DNA from: an uncultured Fluviicola sp.
GTDB lineage: Bacteria; Bacteroidota; Bacteroidia; Flavobacteriales; Crocinitomicaceae
Reading direction: 5' to 3'
DNA: 64,000 bases
Assembly (NCBI RefSeq): GCF_946478805.1
Contig: NZ_CAMLDC010000013.1
Location: 78,873 to 142,872 of the forward strand
Translations under genes and position numbers: made by a program
Shown: piece after piece, positions 1-8,162 of the stretch
How positions within the stretch are numbered: the stretch's first letter is position 1
Layout: each line of letters opens with the position of its first letter
The notes under the pieces: model-generated
The model's input: only the letters and a program-made list of their open reading frames with translations
What the model was told of the DNA's origin: nothing
Databases searched by the model: none

Positions 1-50
1 TTGTTGGTAGAGTCCACCTCATGTAATTGGATAATTTGTTGACCAATCAT
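1..50 (-). CDS. birA: Biotin--[acetyl-CoA-carboxylase] ligase, N-terminal fragment (partial)
   Basis: Reading leftwards from the ATG at 50-48, the first 16 residues are MIGQQIIQLHEVDSTN, and the gene then runs off the window. The H-x-V-D-S-T-N stretch is the typical start of the BirA/LplA catalytic domain, which biotinylates the carrier protein of acetyl-CoA carboxylase. The gene is divergent from rsfS, a common arrangement in Flavobacteriia. Only the extreme N-terminus is visible, so the call rests on one motif and the context. Confidence 0.6.
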   Translation of the reverse strand, partial: MIGQQIIQLHEVDSTN

Positions 51-106
51 GTTTTATTAACAAGTATTTGCATTTAACAATCACACAAATCAAGCTAATA
101 AATGCT

Positions 107-114
107 TAGATTTG
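107..114 (+). promoter_or_regulatory. Candidate -7 promoter box for rsfS
   Basis: TAGATTTG matches the Bacteroidota -7 consensus TAnnTTTG. Transcription from here would start near 121, just ahead of the ATG at 132 and downstream of the ATG at 102. It therefore favours the shorter RsfS start. No convincing -33 TTG lies at the usual distance. Confidence 0.3.
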
Positions 115-131
115 TACTTACAAATTTACGA

Positions 132-509
132 ATGTATAAATTAAAAAACGACATAGATTCTAAAGTACTTTGTGACGCTATCGTTGAAGGTATGCAAGAA
201 AACAAAGCGAAAGACATCGTTGTATTAGACCTACGAAACATTTCAAGTGCAGTTACAGACTTTTTTGTCATTTGCTCCGGTGAATCCAGCGTGCAAGTGG
301 ATGGTATTGCTTCTACAGTTACCAGACACACACGAAAAGAATTGCAAGAGAAACCTTGGCATCAGGAAGGTAAGACAACTTCTGAGTGGGTTTTATTGGA
401 CTATGTGAGCGTTGTTGCTCATATTTTCTACAAGGATGCAAGACATTTTTATGAATTGGAGGATTTATGGTCTGATGCTATCAGAACAGATATTCCAAAT
501 TTGAATTAA
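132..509 (+). CDS. rsfS: Ribosome silencing factor RsfS (Iojap/DUF143 family)
   Basis: A 125-residue protein. RsfS binds ribosomal protein uL14 and blocks subunit joining when nutrients are low. The family core is clear: EGMQENKAKDIVVLDLRNI, then a DFFVICSGES segment and a C-terminal W-x-LLDYxSVVAHIFxKDAR block. An in-frame ATG at 102 would add ten residues (MLRFVLTNLR) that do not look like the family start. The ATG at 132 gives the usual N-terminus and fits the -7 box at 107-114. ftsH follows seven bases after the stop, so the two genes are probably co-transcribed. Confidence 0.9.
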   Translation: MYKLKNDIDSKVLCDAIVEGMQENKAKDIVVLDLRNISSAVTDFFVICSGESSVQVDGIASTVTRHTRKELQEKPWHQEGKTTSEWVLLDYVSVVAHIFYKDARHFYELEDLWSDAIRTDIPNLN

Positions 510-516
510 CTCTATT

Positions 517-2625
517 ATGGCTGAAAATAACAATCCATCAAACAAACCGAAGAAGAATCCTTATGCGATATACTGGATTTATGCAGTAATAGTCCTTGGA
601 ATTATCGTTGCGGCTTATTACAACGGATCTTCGGACACACAGTTGCGCAGCATTCAAACATTCTATTCATTGGCAGATTCAAGTATGATCGCTGATGTAC
701 GAATCGTGAATCGCCAACGTGTCGACTTCAAATTGAACGAAAAAGGCGAAAAATTCGTAAAAGCAAATCCGAAAGGGGAATTGAAATACCTGAAGGCTGC
801 TCTTGAAAAGAAAAGCAATGGCTTCACCCAAAAAAGTGCTCCAGCTTTCTCTATTGACATTGTAGATGCCGGAAATTTCGAAACAAAACTGGATGAGATC
901 AATGAGCGCCTGGTTGCCAAAGGAAAACCGGCTCTTTCGGCTCCACCGGTTGAAGAAGTGAATTACTTCAGTTCGATTATCGGGTTCCTTTTACCTATCC
1001 TGATCATCATTTTGATCTGGGTATTCGTTATGCGTCGTATGTCTGGCGGTGGCGGTGGCGCAGGAGGACAGATCTTCAACATCGGTAAATCACGTGCCCA
1101 GGTATACGAAAAAGGAAAATCCACCAACATCACTTTTAAGGATGTTGCCGGTTTGGAAGGTGCCAAAGAAGAAATTCAGGAGATTGTGGAATTCTTGAGA
1201 AGCCCGCAACGCTATACGGAACTTGGAGCGAAAATTCCAAAAGGTGCCTTATTGGTAGGCCCTCCGGGAACTGGTAAGACATTATTGGCAAAAGCTGTTG
1301 CCGGTGAAGCAAAAGTTCCGTTTTTCTCACTTTCAGGATCCGATTTCGTGGAAATGTTTGTTGGGGTCGGTGCATCTCGTGTACGTGACTTGTTCCGCCA
1401 GGCAAAAGAAAAAGCGCCTGCAATCATCTTCATTGATGAGATTGATGCGATCGGTCGTGCAAGAGGTAAAAACAATGGTTTCAACTCGAATGACGAGCGC
1501 GAGAATACATTGAACCAGTTATTGACAGAGATGGATGGTTTCGGAACAAACTCCGGGGTGATTATCCTGGCAGCAACGAACCGTGCAGATGTATTGGATG
1601 CAGCTTTGATGCGTGCAGGTCGTTTTGATCGTCAGATCTACGTAGATATGCCGGATTTGAATGAGCGCAAGGAAATTTTCCAGGTGCATTTGAAACCGTT
1701 GAAACTGGACAAAAACATGGATATTGATTTCTTGAGCAAACAAACACCTGGTTTCTCCGGAGCTGATATCGCGAACTTATGTAACGAAGCTGCCTTGATC
1801 GCCGCACGTAAAAACAAGAAGTTTGTTGAAAAACAAGATTTCCTGGATGCGGTCGACCGGATTATCGGCGGATTGGAAAAGAAAAATAAAATCATTACAA
1901 AAGGAGAAAAACGTGCAATTGCATTCCACGAAGCCGGTCACGCTACCACTTCCTGGTTATTGGAACATGCACATCCTTTGGTGAAAGTGACTATTGTACC
2001 GCGTGGACGCTCATTAGGTGCAGCTTGGTATTTGCCGGAAGAAAGACAAATCACCACTACAGAACAAATCCTGGATGATATGTGTTCCGCATTAGGTGGT
2101 CGTGCAGCGGAGCAATTGATGTTCGGACAGATTTCCACAGGTGCTTTGAGCGACTTGGAAAAAGTAACCAAACAAGCTTACGCAATGGTATCCATTTACG
2201 GACTGAATGACCGGGTCGGAAATATTTCATTCTACGATTCACAAGGTCGTGATTCCTTTACAAAACCGTATTCGGAGGATACAGCGCGTATCATTGACGA
2301 AGAGGCAAGTAAGTTGATTGAAGCACAATACCAGAGAGCATTGAAAATTCTTTCCGAAAACAAGGACAAGCTGACTGCTTTGGCAGACAAGCTTTTGGAC
2401 AAAGAAGTTATTTTCAAAGAAGATCTGGAAGAGATATTCGGAAAAAGATTGTGGATTTCGGAAGAAGAAGAAAACAGAGCAGTGAATACTCCACCAAATG
2501 AAGATTCAGAGGTAAACTTCACTTCGGAGGACACAGCTACGAATGACCTTACAAATTCAGAGTCGAACATAATTAATCCGACTATTGAACCGTTGGATAA
2601 CAGTGCAACGAACTCAGAAGAATAA
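517..2625 (+). CDS. ftsH: ATP-dependent zinc metalloprotease FtsH
   Basis: A 702-residue membrane-anchored AAA+ protease that degrades misfolded and regulatory membrane or cytosolic proteins. It has an N-terminal membrane segment (about residues 18-36), a periplasmic domain, a second membrane segment (about 150-172) and a glycine-rich linker. The AAA module follows, with Walker A GPPGTGKT near residue 247, Walker B FIDEIDAIG and the second region of homology. The M41 protease domain has the zinc motif HEAGH near residue 470. The C-terminus is an acidic, Asn/Ser/Thr-rich tail of about 50 residues, longer than needed for the core. Length and motif order are normal for the family. It follows rsfS closely and is followed by a hairpin at 2641-2682. 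Confidence 0.98.
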   Translation: MAENNNPSNKPKKNPYAIYWIYAVIVLGIIVAAYYNGSSDTQLRSIQTFYSLADSSMIADVRIVNRQRVDFKLNEKGEKFVKANPKGELKYLKAALEKKSNGFTQKSAPAFSIDIVDAGNFETKLDEINERLVAKGKPALSAPPVEEVNYFSSIIGFLLPILIIILIWVFVMRRMSGGGGGAGGQIFNIGKSRAQVYEKGKSTNITFKDVAGLEGAKEEIQEIVEFLRSPQRYTELGAKIPKGALLVGPPGTGKTLLAKAVAGEAKVPFFSLSGSDFVEMFVGVGASRVRDLFRQAKEKAPAIIFIDEIDAIGRARGKNNGFNSNDERENTLNQLLTEMDGFGTNSGVIILAATNRADVLDAALMRAGRFDRQIYVDMPDLNERKEIFQVHLKPLKLDKNMDIDFLSKQTPGFSGADIANLCNEAALIAARKNKKFVEKQDFLDAVDRIIGGLEKKNKIITKGEKRAIAFHEAGHATTSWLLEHAHPLVKVTIVPRGRSLGAAWYLPEERQITTTEQILDDMCSALGGRAAEQLMFGQISTGALSDLEKVTKQAYAMVSIYGLNDRVGNISFYDSQGRDSFTKPYSEDTARIIDEEASKLIEAQYQRALKILSENKDKLTALADKLLDKEVIFKEDLEEIFGKRLWISEEEENRAVNTPPNEDSEVNFTSEDTATNDLTNSESNIINPTIEPLDNSATNSEE

Positions 2626-2640
2626 CTAACAGATAATAAA

Positions 2641-2682
2641 GATCCCGGAGTAATCATTTGCAATACTTCGGGATATTTTTTT
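2641..2682 (+). terminator. Intrinsic terminator-like hairpin between ftsH and cdsA
   Basis: ATCCCGGAGTA (2642-2652) pairs with TACTTCGGGAT (2664-2674) with one G-U pair, followed by a run of Ts to 2682. The T-run ends only three bases before the cdsA ATG. cdsA therefore either depends on read-through or has a promoter inside this hairpin region. Confidence 0.7.
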
Positions 2683-2685
2683 AAG

Positions 2686-3570
2686 ATGAAAGATGTATTG
2701 ATACGCTCCGTTTTCGGGGCTTTATTTTTGATGGTAGTTTTCACTCCCTTTGTCTACGACGTACGGCATGGAGGAAATATCCTGAACTTGGTTTTCTACG
2801 TATTCACGATGTTGGGAACCCATGAGTTATTCGAAATGAGCAAGAAAAGCTCTTTCAAAAACGCCTTGAAATTACCGGCTCTTTTATTGGTGACCGCTTT
2901 CTTTATGCCGCTACTGATCCAGACTGCGACACAATTTTACCCCTTGCTTTTTAATCCGGTTTGGGACTTTATCATCCAGACACCACTCATTTTCATTCTT
3001 TGGGGAATTGTGATTCTCAGTATCCTGGTGATGAGTTATTGGATTTTCAAGAAGGAAAAAATTGATTTCGTCTTTAAGAATACCTTTCTTTTCAATTTCT
3101 TTTATCCGCTCTTACCCATGTGGGTTCTGGCCTGTGCATATACCTTCTCCAGCGGAGATACAAAACAATTGTTATTGATTGTCCTTTTACCGATTTATCT
3201 GAACGACACTTTGGCTTATGTATTCGGACGGTTATTCGGAAAGACGCCATTGATTCCAAGTGTTTCACCGAAAAAAACCCGTGGAGGATTCATCGGTGGA
3301 ATGGTCGGAGCTGCTATCGTGATGCTGGCCATCCTTTATTTTGTAAACGAATTCACACAGGCAAATGCAATTGCTATTGTCGGAGTATCCGTTTTAGCAA
3401 GCATTTTATCCACACTCGGTGACTTATTCGAAAGTAAATTGAAACGTTCGATCAACATTAAAGATTCCGGAAATATTCTTCCGGGGCATGGTGGTATTCT
3501 GGATCGAATTGACGCGATGCTTTTTGTAGCTCCCGTTTTATATGTACTTTTGGCGCTCATCATCAGTTAA
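2686..3570 (+). CDS. cdsA: Phosphatidate cytidylyltransferase CdsA
   Basis: A 294-residue polytopic inner-membrane enzyme that makes CDP-diacylglycerol from phosphatidic acid and CTP, the branch point of phospholipid synthesis. About seven or eight hydrophobic segments are visible. The family signature is near the C-terminus: SPKKTRGGFIGG, then LKRSINIKDSGNILPGHGG and a following LDRID. psd begins nine bases after the stop, giving a phospholipid-synthesis pair. The start follows a terminator T-run directly and no clear Shine-Dalgarno is present, which is common in Bacteroidota. Confidence 0.95.
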   Translation: MKDVLIRSVFGALFLMVVFTPFVYDVRHGGNILNLVFYVFTMLGTHELFEMSKKSSFKNALKLPALLLVTAFFMPLLIQTATQFYPLLFNPVWDFIIQTPLIFILWGIVILSILVMSYWIFKKEKIDFVFKNTFLFNFFYPLLPMWVLACAYTFSSGDTKQLLLIVLLPIYLNDTLAYVFGRLFGKTPLIPSVSPKKTRGGFIGGMVGAAIVMLAILYFVNEFTQANAIAIVGVSVLASILSTLGDLFESKLKRSINIKDSGNILPGHGGILDRIDAMLFVAPVLYVLLALIIS

Positions 3571-3579
3571 TATCAGAAC

Positions 3580-4242
3580 ATGACACTTCACAGGGAAGGA
3601 ACAACTACGATCATTATTGCAGTAATTATTTTGGGATTGATCCAATGGGGAAATTACTGGCTGTACACGAAAACAGACTGGCTTTGGTTATTCCTGTTAT
3701 TGTCTGCCGGAGCATTGGTAATGCTTTATTTGGTGGTTCAATTTTTCAGGATTCCAAAACGCACCTTTTCATTCACTGATTCGGATATTTTATGTCCGGC
3801 GGATGGAAAAGTGGTCGTAATTGAAGAAGTGGAGGAAACAGAATACTTCAAAGACCGCCGGATCCAGGTTTCCATTTTCATGTCTCCCTTAAATGTACAT
3901 GCCAATTACTTCCCAATCAGTGGATTGGTGAAATATGTGAAATACCATAAAGGATTGTTTTTGGTTGCCTGGCATCCGAAAAGTTCTACAGATAATGAAC
4001 GAAGTACGGTAGTGGTTCAGCATTCATCCGGGCAGGAAGTCCTGTTCAGACAAATTGCAGGAGCGGTTGCCAGAAGAATCTGTTATTATACAAAAGAAGG
4101 GCAGATCGCGGAAACAGGACAAGAATTTGGTTTCATCAAATTCGGGTCGCGCGTGGATGTATTTTTACCTCTTGGCACGAAATTAGATGTTAAAATCGAC
4201 CAGGATGTTAAAGCTAAGTTAACGAAGCTTGGCTCATTCTAA
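3580..4242 (+). CDS. psd: Phosphatidylserine decarboxylase family protein
   Basis: A 220-residue short-form (PSD-A type) enzyme that decarboxylates phosphatidylserine to phosphatidylethanolamine. The N-terminus MTLHREGTTTI and two adjacent membrane segments (about residues 9-50) are typical. SPLNVHANYFPISG is the conserved core block. The self-cleavage site that yields the pyruvoyl group is the Gly-Ser in FGSRVDVFLP near residue 198. It sits directly behind cdsA, whose product supplies the precursor of phosphatidylserine. Confidence 0.93.
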   Translation: MTLHREGTTTIIIAVIILGLIQWGNYWLYTKTDWLWLFLLLSAGALVMLYLVVQFFRIPKRTFSFTDSDILCPADGKVVVIEEVEETEYFKDRRIQVSIFMSPLNVHANYFPISGLVKYVKYHKGLFLVAWHPKSSTDNERSTVVVQHSSGQEVLFRQIAGAVARRICYYTKEGQIAETGQEFGFIKFGSRVDVFLPLGTKLDVKIDQDVKAKLTKLGSF

Positions 4243-4280
4243 TATTAATTGTATTTTTAAGCAAATTAAAACGTTGTATC

Positions 4281-4478
4281 ATGAAAAAAGCATTTGTTGC
4301 ATTGACATTATTGATGTTCGTAGGTTCTGTAAGCGCTACAGTATACGCTGCATCTAACAATACACCGGTTTCTATCGTTAAACATGACGATAAAAAAGGT
4401 AAGAAGAAAAAAAGCAAAAAAGGTACTTGCACTGGTGAAAAATCAGGAGGTACTTGCTGCCAAAAGAAAGCTGCTTAA
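4281..4478 (+). CDS. Small secreted Lys-rich protein with C-terminal Cys cluster
   Basis: A 65-residue protein with a clear signal peptide (MKKAFVALTLLMFVGSVSA, cleavage probably near ATVYA). The short mature part is very basic (KKGKKKKSKKG) and ends with CTGEKSGGTCCQKKAA, which has three cysteines. The family is not recognised. The Cys-Cys pair could bind metal or form disulfides, but nothing in the sequence decides this. It has its own strong terminator at 4494-4536 and so is probably a monocistronic, well-expressed gene. Confidence 0.7.
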   Translation: MKKAFVALTLLMFVGSVSATVYAASNNTPVSIVKHDDKKGKKKKSKKGTCTGEKSGGTCCQKKAA

Positions 4479-4493
4479 GACATTAAATGAAAT

Positions 4494-4536
4494 AAAAAAC
4501 CCCGTAGCGAATGTGAATTCTGCTACGGGGTTTTTT
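4494..4536 (+). terminator. Rho-independent terminator
   Basis: CCCCGTAGC (4500-4508) pairs perfectly with GCTACGGGG (4522-4530), flanked by A and T runs. It ends the small secreted protein gene and could also act on the convergent gene ending at 4565. Confidence 0.92.
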
Positions 4537-4564
4537 GTGTCCAATAACAACTTATTTTCAGAGT

Positions 4565-4996
4565 TTAGTCCGTACTTCTCATCCAGGTCTGCGTTCGGTA
4601 AAAGGGTCCGACATATCCTCTTACATGTAACTTGGTGAAATCATCGCGATCGATCCAGATTGCACAAGTATAAACTTTTCCGTTTTCAGGATCCACGATC
4701 GTACCGTCTTCCCATTCTCCACCATCCCATTTCAATCCACGGACAATCTGCAAACCAACCAAGGGTTGATCTTTACGGTCATCCGTACATTTCTTACATT
4801 TCGGATTGTCTTCTCTTCCTTCACGTGGATACAGGTAAGTGATTTTACCATACAGCTTTTCATCCTTCTTGTAAAGCTCCACTTTAGATTTTTTCTTCCC
4901 TGTCTTATCGTCAATTGTAACCCAGACTCCCAAACACGATTGTGCTTTGGCAACTACAAAAAACAACAAAAATAACGATGTGGTGATCCATTTCAT
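4565..4996 (-). CDS. DUF2147 family secreted protein
   Basis: A 143-residue protein with a signal peptide ending near VVAKAQS. The mature part begins LGVWVTIDDKTGKKKSKVELY and continues to GKITYLYPREGREDNPKCKKC, the DUF2147 pattern of a small lipocalin-like beta barrel. GLKWDGGEWEDGTIVDPENG and the terminal VGPFYRTQTWMR segment are also typical. The biochemical role of the family is unknown. It is convergent with the upstream small secreted gene. Confidence 0.85.
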   Translation of the reverse strand: MKWITTSLFLLFFVVAKAQSCLGVWVTIDDKTGKKKSKVELYKKDEKLYGKITYLYPREGREDNPKCKKCTDDRKDQPLVGLQIVRGLKWDGGEWEDGTIVDPENGKVYTCAIWIDRDDFTKLHVRGYVGPFYRTQTWMRSTD

Positions 4997-5127
4997 AGTT
5001 TCGAATTTTACCCCAATATAGTACTTTTTATTATGATTGCATAGGAAGTTATGCGCTGCATTGCAATTCTAATGGGATTTTAATGCCTATCTCGGACGTG
5101 TGCGGAATATATCGAGAGATGGACAGA

Positions 5128-5703
5128 TTAGCTTTTCACAATCTCCACAAAATTCCGAATCATCTTTAAACCCATTGGTGTCAAAATACTTTCCGGGTGA
5201 AATTGGACTGCATAGATTTTTCTTTCCGCAATTTCCATCGACATCAATACTTCACTTTCCGAAGTTGCTGTTGGAACATTAGGAGAATTCTCATTCAACT
5301 TTACGGCCCAAGAATGATACAAGCCTACCTCAAAACGCTCGGGGACTCCCGTGTAAAAAAGCGAATCGGTTTTAATCAACTGGATCTCTTCAGCCAATCC
5401 GTGTTTCACCACTTCCTGGTTGTACAAAGTATCTCCTGCATGAATTGCCAATGCTTGCATTCCCAGGCAAACCCCTAGAATCGGGATTCGTTTTTCAAAT
5501 GCTGCGTCCACCACTTCCATCAATTTTCCTGCTTGAGGAGGTAAACCCGGCCCCGGAGAAAGAACAACAGCCTGGTAATTCGAAAGAGACAAACAATCCA
5601 CATCCAAGTTGGTAAGCACATCAACGGTCACATCGCACTGTTCCAGATAATGAACAATGTTATAGGTAAAGGAATCGAAGTTATCTACTAATAAAAACCG
5701 CAT
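5128..5703 (-). CDS. pabA: Glutamine amidotransferase, anthranilate/aminodeoxychorismate synthase component II
   Basis: A 191-residue class I glutamine amidotransferase that supplies ammonia to a chorismate-using partner. The start MRFLLVDNFDSFTYNI is the classical TrpG/PabA start; in-frame codons further upstream do not resemble the family. The catalytic triad is visible: Cys79 in GVCLGMQAL, and His169 and Glu171 in VQFHPES. No trpE/pabB, trpD or pabC lies nearby, so the sequence cannot separate a folate role from a tryptophan role; an isolated copy somewhat favours PabA. It is divergent from ridA. Confidence 0.9.
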   Translation of the reverse strand: MRFLLVDNFDSFTYNIVHYLEQCDVTVDVLTNLDVDCLSLSNYQAVVLSPGPGLPPQAGKLMEVVDAAFEKRIPILGVCLGMQALAIHAGDTLYNQEVVKHGLAEEIQLIKTDSLFYTGVPERFEVGLYHSWAVKLNENSPNVPTATSESEVLMSMEIAERKIYAVQFHPESILTPMGLKMIRNFVEIVKS

Positions 5704-5739
5704 GTGCACCAAATTTAGTAAACTTGCAAAAAAGAAGCG

Positions 5740-6117
5740 ATGAAAAAAGCAATTCAAATTCCGGGAGCACCTGCTCCGATCGGACCATATAGTCAGGCAA
5801 TTGTTAGTGGAGACACTGTTTATGTGAGCGGTCAGATTCCAATGAATCCCTTTACGGGCGAATTGGAAGTTGCATCCATTGAAGAAGCTACCCATCGCAT
5901 CCTGAAAAACATTGAAACACTATTGAAAGAAGCCGGGATGACATTGAACAATGTTGTAAAATGCAGCGTTTTTATGATAGACTTAGGACAATTTCCCGAG
6001 ATGAATGCCGTTTATGGATCATACTTTCAGGACGTGCCTCCGGCGAGGGAAACCGTACAAGTTTCCAAATTGCCGATGAACGTACCGATCGAGATTTCTT
6101 GTATTGCCGTAAAATAA
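5740..6117 (+). CDS. ridA: RidA family 2-iminopropanoate/2-iminobutanoate deaminase
   Basis: A 125-residue protein of the YjgF/YER057c/UK114 family. RidA hydrolyses reactive enamine/imine intermediates released by PLP enzymes. The N-terminal block IPGAPAPIGPYSQAI, the VSGQIPMNP segment and the C-terminal PPARETVQVSKLP block with the substrate-binding Arg are all present. Length is standard. The glycosyltransferase gene starts 21 bases downstream. Confidence 0.95.
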   Translation: MKKAIQIPGAPAPIGPYSQAIVSGDTVYVSGQIPMNPFTGELEVASIEEATHRILKNIETLLKEAGMTLNNVVKCSVFMIDLGQFPEMNAVYGSYFQDVPPARETVQVSKLPMNVPIEISCIAVK

Positions 6118-6138
6118 TTTAAATACACAACCATTATT

Positions 6139-8091
6139 GTGACTCATCCTGCTCCAAAAATTGCTGTTATCATAGTCAACTACAATGTTGTCTTTTTCCT
6201 GGAGCAATGCCTCAATTCTGTTTCTGAAGCAATGAAACAGGAACCTGCAGAAGTTTGGGTCGTCGATAATAATTCCGTCGATGGTTCTGTTGAAATGGTC
6301 CGGGAGAAATTTCCATGGGTTCACATCATCGCCAATAAAGACAATAAAGGGTTTTCCAAAGCAAATAACCAGGCGATGGAAATCTCCCAATGCGATTACC
6401 AACTGCTTTTGAATCCGGATACGGTCATTGAAGAAGATACGCTTTTCAAAGTGGTCAAATACATGGACGAACATCCGAAAGTAGGTGGATTGGGAGTCCG
6501 GATGGTGGACGGGAAAGGAGTTTTCCTCCCCGAATCGAAAAGAGGATTGCCAACTCCTGCAGTTGCGTTCTACAAAATCTTCGGTATTTCACGCATCTTT
6601 CCGAAATCCAAACTCTTCGGGAAATACCACTTGGGTTATTTATCCGAATTCGAAACCAATGAGATAGAAATTCTTTCCGGTGCATTCATGCTCATGCGGA
6701 AGGAAGCGTTAGATAAGGTTGGTTTGCTGGACGAAGCATTTTTCATGTATGGCGAAGACATCGATCTTTCCTACCGGATTATAAAGGGAGGTTACACCAA
6801 TGTGTATTTCCCCGAAACGCGAATCATTCATTACAAAGGAGAAAGCACCAAAAAAAGTTCGGTAAACTACGTGTTCGTTTTTTACCGCGCGATGGTCATT
6901 TTTGCCCGGAAGCACTTTTCTCAAAAGAATGCACGCCTGTTTTCATTCCTGATCAATTCCGCCATTTATTTCAGGGCCGGATTGGCAATTGGGATGCGCT
7001 TCATCCGGAAGATCACGCTTCCTGTTTTTGATACCTTGTACCTGTTACTGGGATTATTTGCGTTGACGAATTACTGGCAGCAGGCTCAAATTGATTTTCC
7101 CGAACAGAGTACCAGTATTCTGATCCTGTTCTACACATTTATCTGGATGTCTTCTGTGGCGCTGCAAGGCGGATACGATCAGCCTATCACATTCAAGAAG
7201 TTCTTTTTGGGTGGAACTGTCGGAACTGCATTCATTTTGATACTGTATGCACTCTTTCCAAAGGAATGGCAATTTTCACGACTTTTTATCCTTCTCGGTG
7301 CCCTTTGGATTATTGCGTATTATATTCTTTCGCGATCTATCCTGCATTTGGCAATTGGAAAACGGTTTACGATCAATGGCCGCAAACACGCCAATTTCGC
7401 CATTATCGGTTCACCCGAAGAATTTGAACGCGTTTCACACTTATTGCATCAGACACAACCCAAAATAGCGCAGATCATTCCCGTTTCGCTCGACGAAGAG
7501 CATGGAAAAGATGCCTTGGGTTCCATCAACCAATTGGAACAAATTGTACGTGTCCACGCGATTGACGAAATCATTTTTTGTGCGAAAGATCTAAGTGCCG
7601 CTGAAATTATCCATTGGATGACCGCCATTCCGGATGGTTCGGTTGATTATAAAATTGCACAACCCGACAGTCAATACCTGATCGGATCAAATTCCATTGA
7701 AACTGCGGGTGATTTATACATCCTGGAAATCAATGCGATCAGTCAGCCTGCAAAAAGACGCCAAAAAAGATTGTTTGATTTCATCGTTGGGTTGGTTCTT
7801 CTGCTCACTTCTCCACTGATTTGCTGGTTTTACAAAAACAAGTTCCAATTCCTGGGAAATGTTTTCAAATTGATCAGTGGAAGAAAAACGCTTGTTTCAT
7901 ACAACGAGCAAAGTAACTTATCCAACAAGCAATTACCCAAAATCAAGAAGGGAATCCTCACTCCAACCGACCATTTAAGCGGCTTGGACGAAAATCTTAA
8001 ATCCAAACTGGATTTGCTGTATGCACGCGAATATTCGGTCTTCCGTGACATTCAGATTTTATGGAAAGCCTGGAAAAAATTGGATCAATAG
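6139..8091 (+). CDS. Family 2 glycosyltransferase fused to a membrane region and a sugar-transferase-like C-terminus
   Basis: A 650-residue protein with a GTG start. Residues 1-260 are a GT2 domain of the rhamnosyltransferase type: VIIVNYNVVFFLEQCLNSV, VDNNSVDGS, LLNPDTVIEEDT and MYGEDIDLSYR. Four hydrophobic segments follow (about 300-410), then a Rossmann-like region (about 420-530). The C-terminal 110 residues resemble a bacterial undecaprenyl-phosphate sugar transferase, with KRLFDFIVGLVLLLTSP and GRKTLVSY, but the usual catalytic RPG block is degenerate (KIKKGILTPTDH). It may therefore glycosylate a lipid-linked precursor while the second module is non-catalytic. No other polysaccharide gene is adjacent. 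Confidence 0.85.
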   Translation: MTHPAPKIAVIIVNYNVVFFLEQCLNSVSEAMKQEPAEVWVVDNNSVDGSVEMVREKFPWVHIIANKDNKGFSKANNQAMEISQCDYQLLLNPDTVIEEDTLFKVVKYMDEHPKVGGLGVRMVDGKGVFLPESKRGLPTPAVAFYKIFGISRIFPKSKLFGKYHLGYLSEFETNEIEILSGAFMLMRKEALDKVGLLDEAFFMYGEDIDLSYRIIKGGYTNVYFPETRIIHYKGESTKKSSVNYVFVFYRAMVIFARKHFSQKNARLFSFLINSAIYFRAGLAIGMRFIRKITLPVFDTLYLLLGLFALTNYWQQAQIDFPEQSTSILILFYTFIWMSSVALQGGYDQPITFKKFFLGGTVGTAFILILYALFPKEWQFSRLFILLGALWIIAYYILSRSILHLAIGKRFTINGRKHANFAIIGSPEEFERVSHLLHQTQPKIAQIIPVSLDEEHGKDALGSINQLEQIVRVHAIDEIIFCAKDLSAAEIIHWMTAIPDGSVDYKIAQPDSQYLIGSNSIETAGDLYILEINAISQPAKRRQKRLFDFIVGLVLLLTSPLICWFYKNKFQFLGNVFKLISGRKTLVSYNEQSNLSNKQLPKIKKGILTPTDHLSGLDENLKSKLDLLYAREYSVFRDIQILWKAWKKLDQ

Positions 8092-8097
8092 AAACCA

Positions 8098-8130
8098 TTG
8101 GTGAAAATCCTATTTTTTCCGTTATTTTTG
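8098..8130 (+). promoter_or_regulatory. Candidate Bacteroidota promoter for the E2 gene
   Basis: TTG at 8098-8100 and TATTTTTG at 8123-8130 match the -33 TTG and -7 TAnnTTTG elements with 22 bases between them. They lie about 33 bases ahead of the ATG at 8163. Confidence 0.4.
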
Positions 8131-8162
8131 TACAAAATTAATCGAGAATTCTTAGTCGTTAT

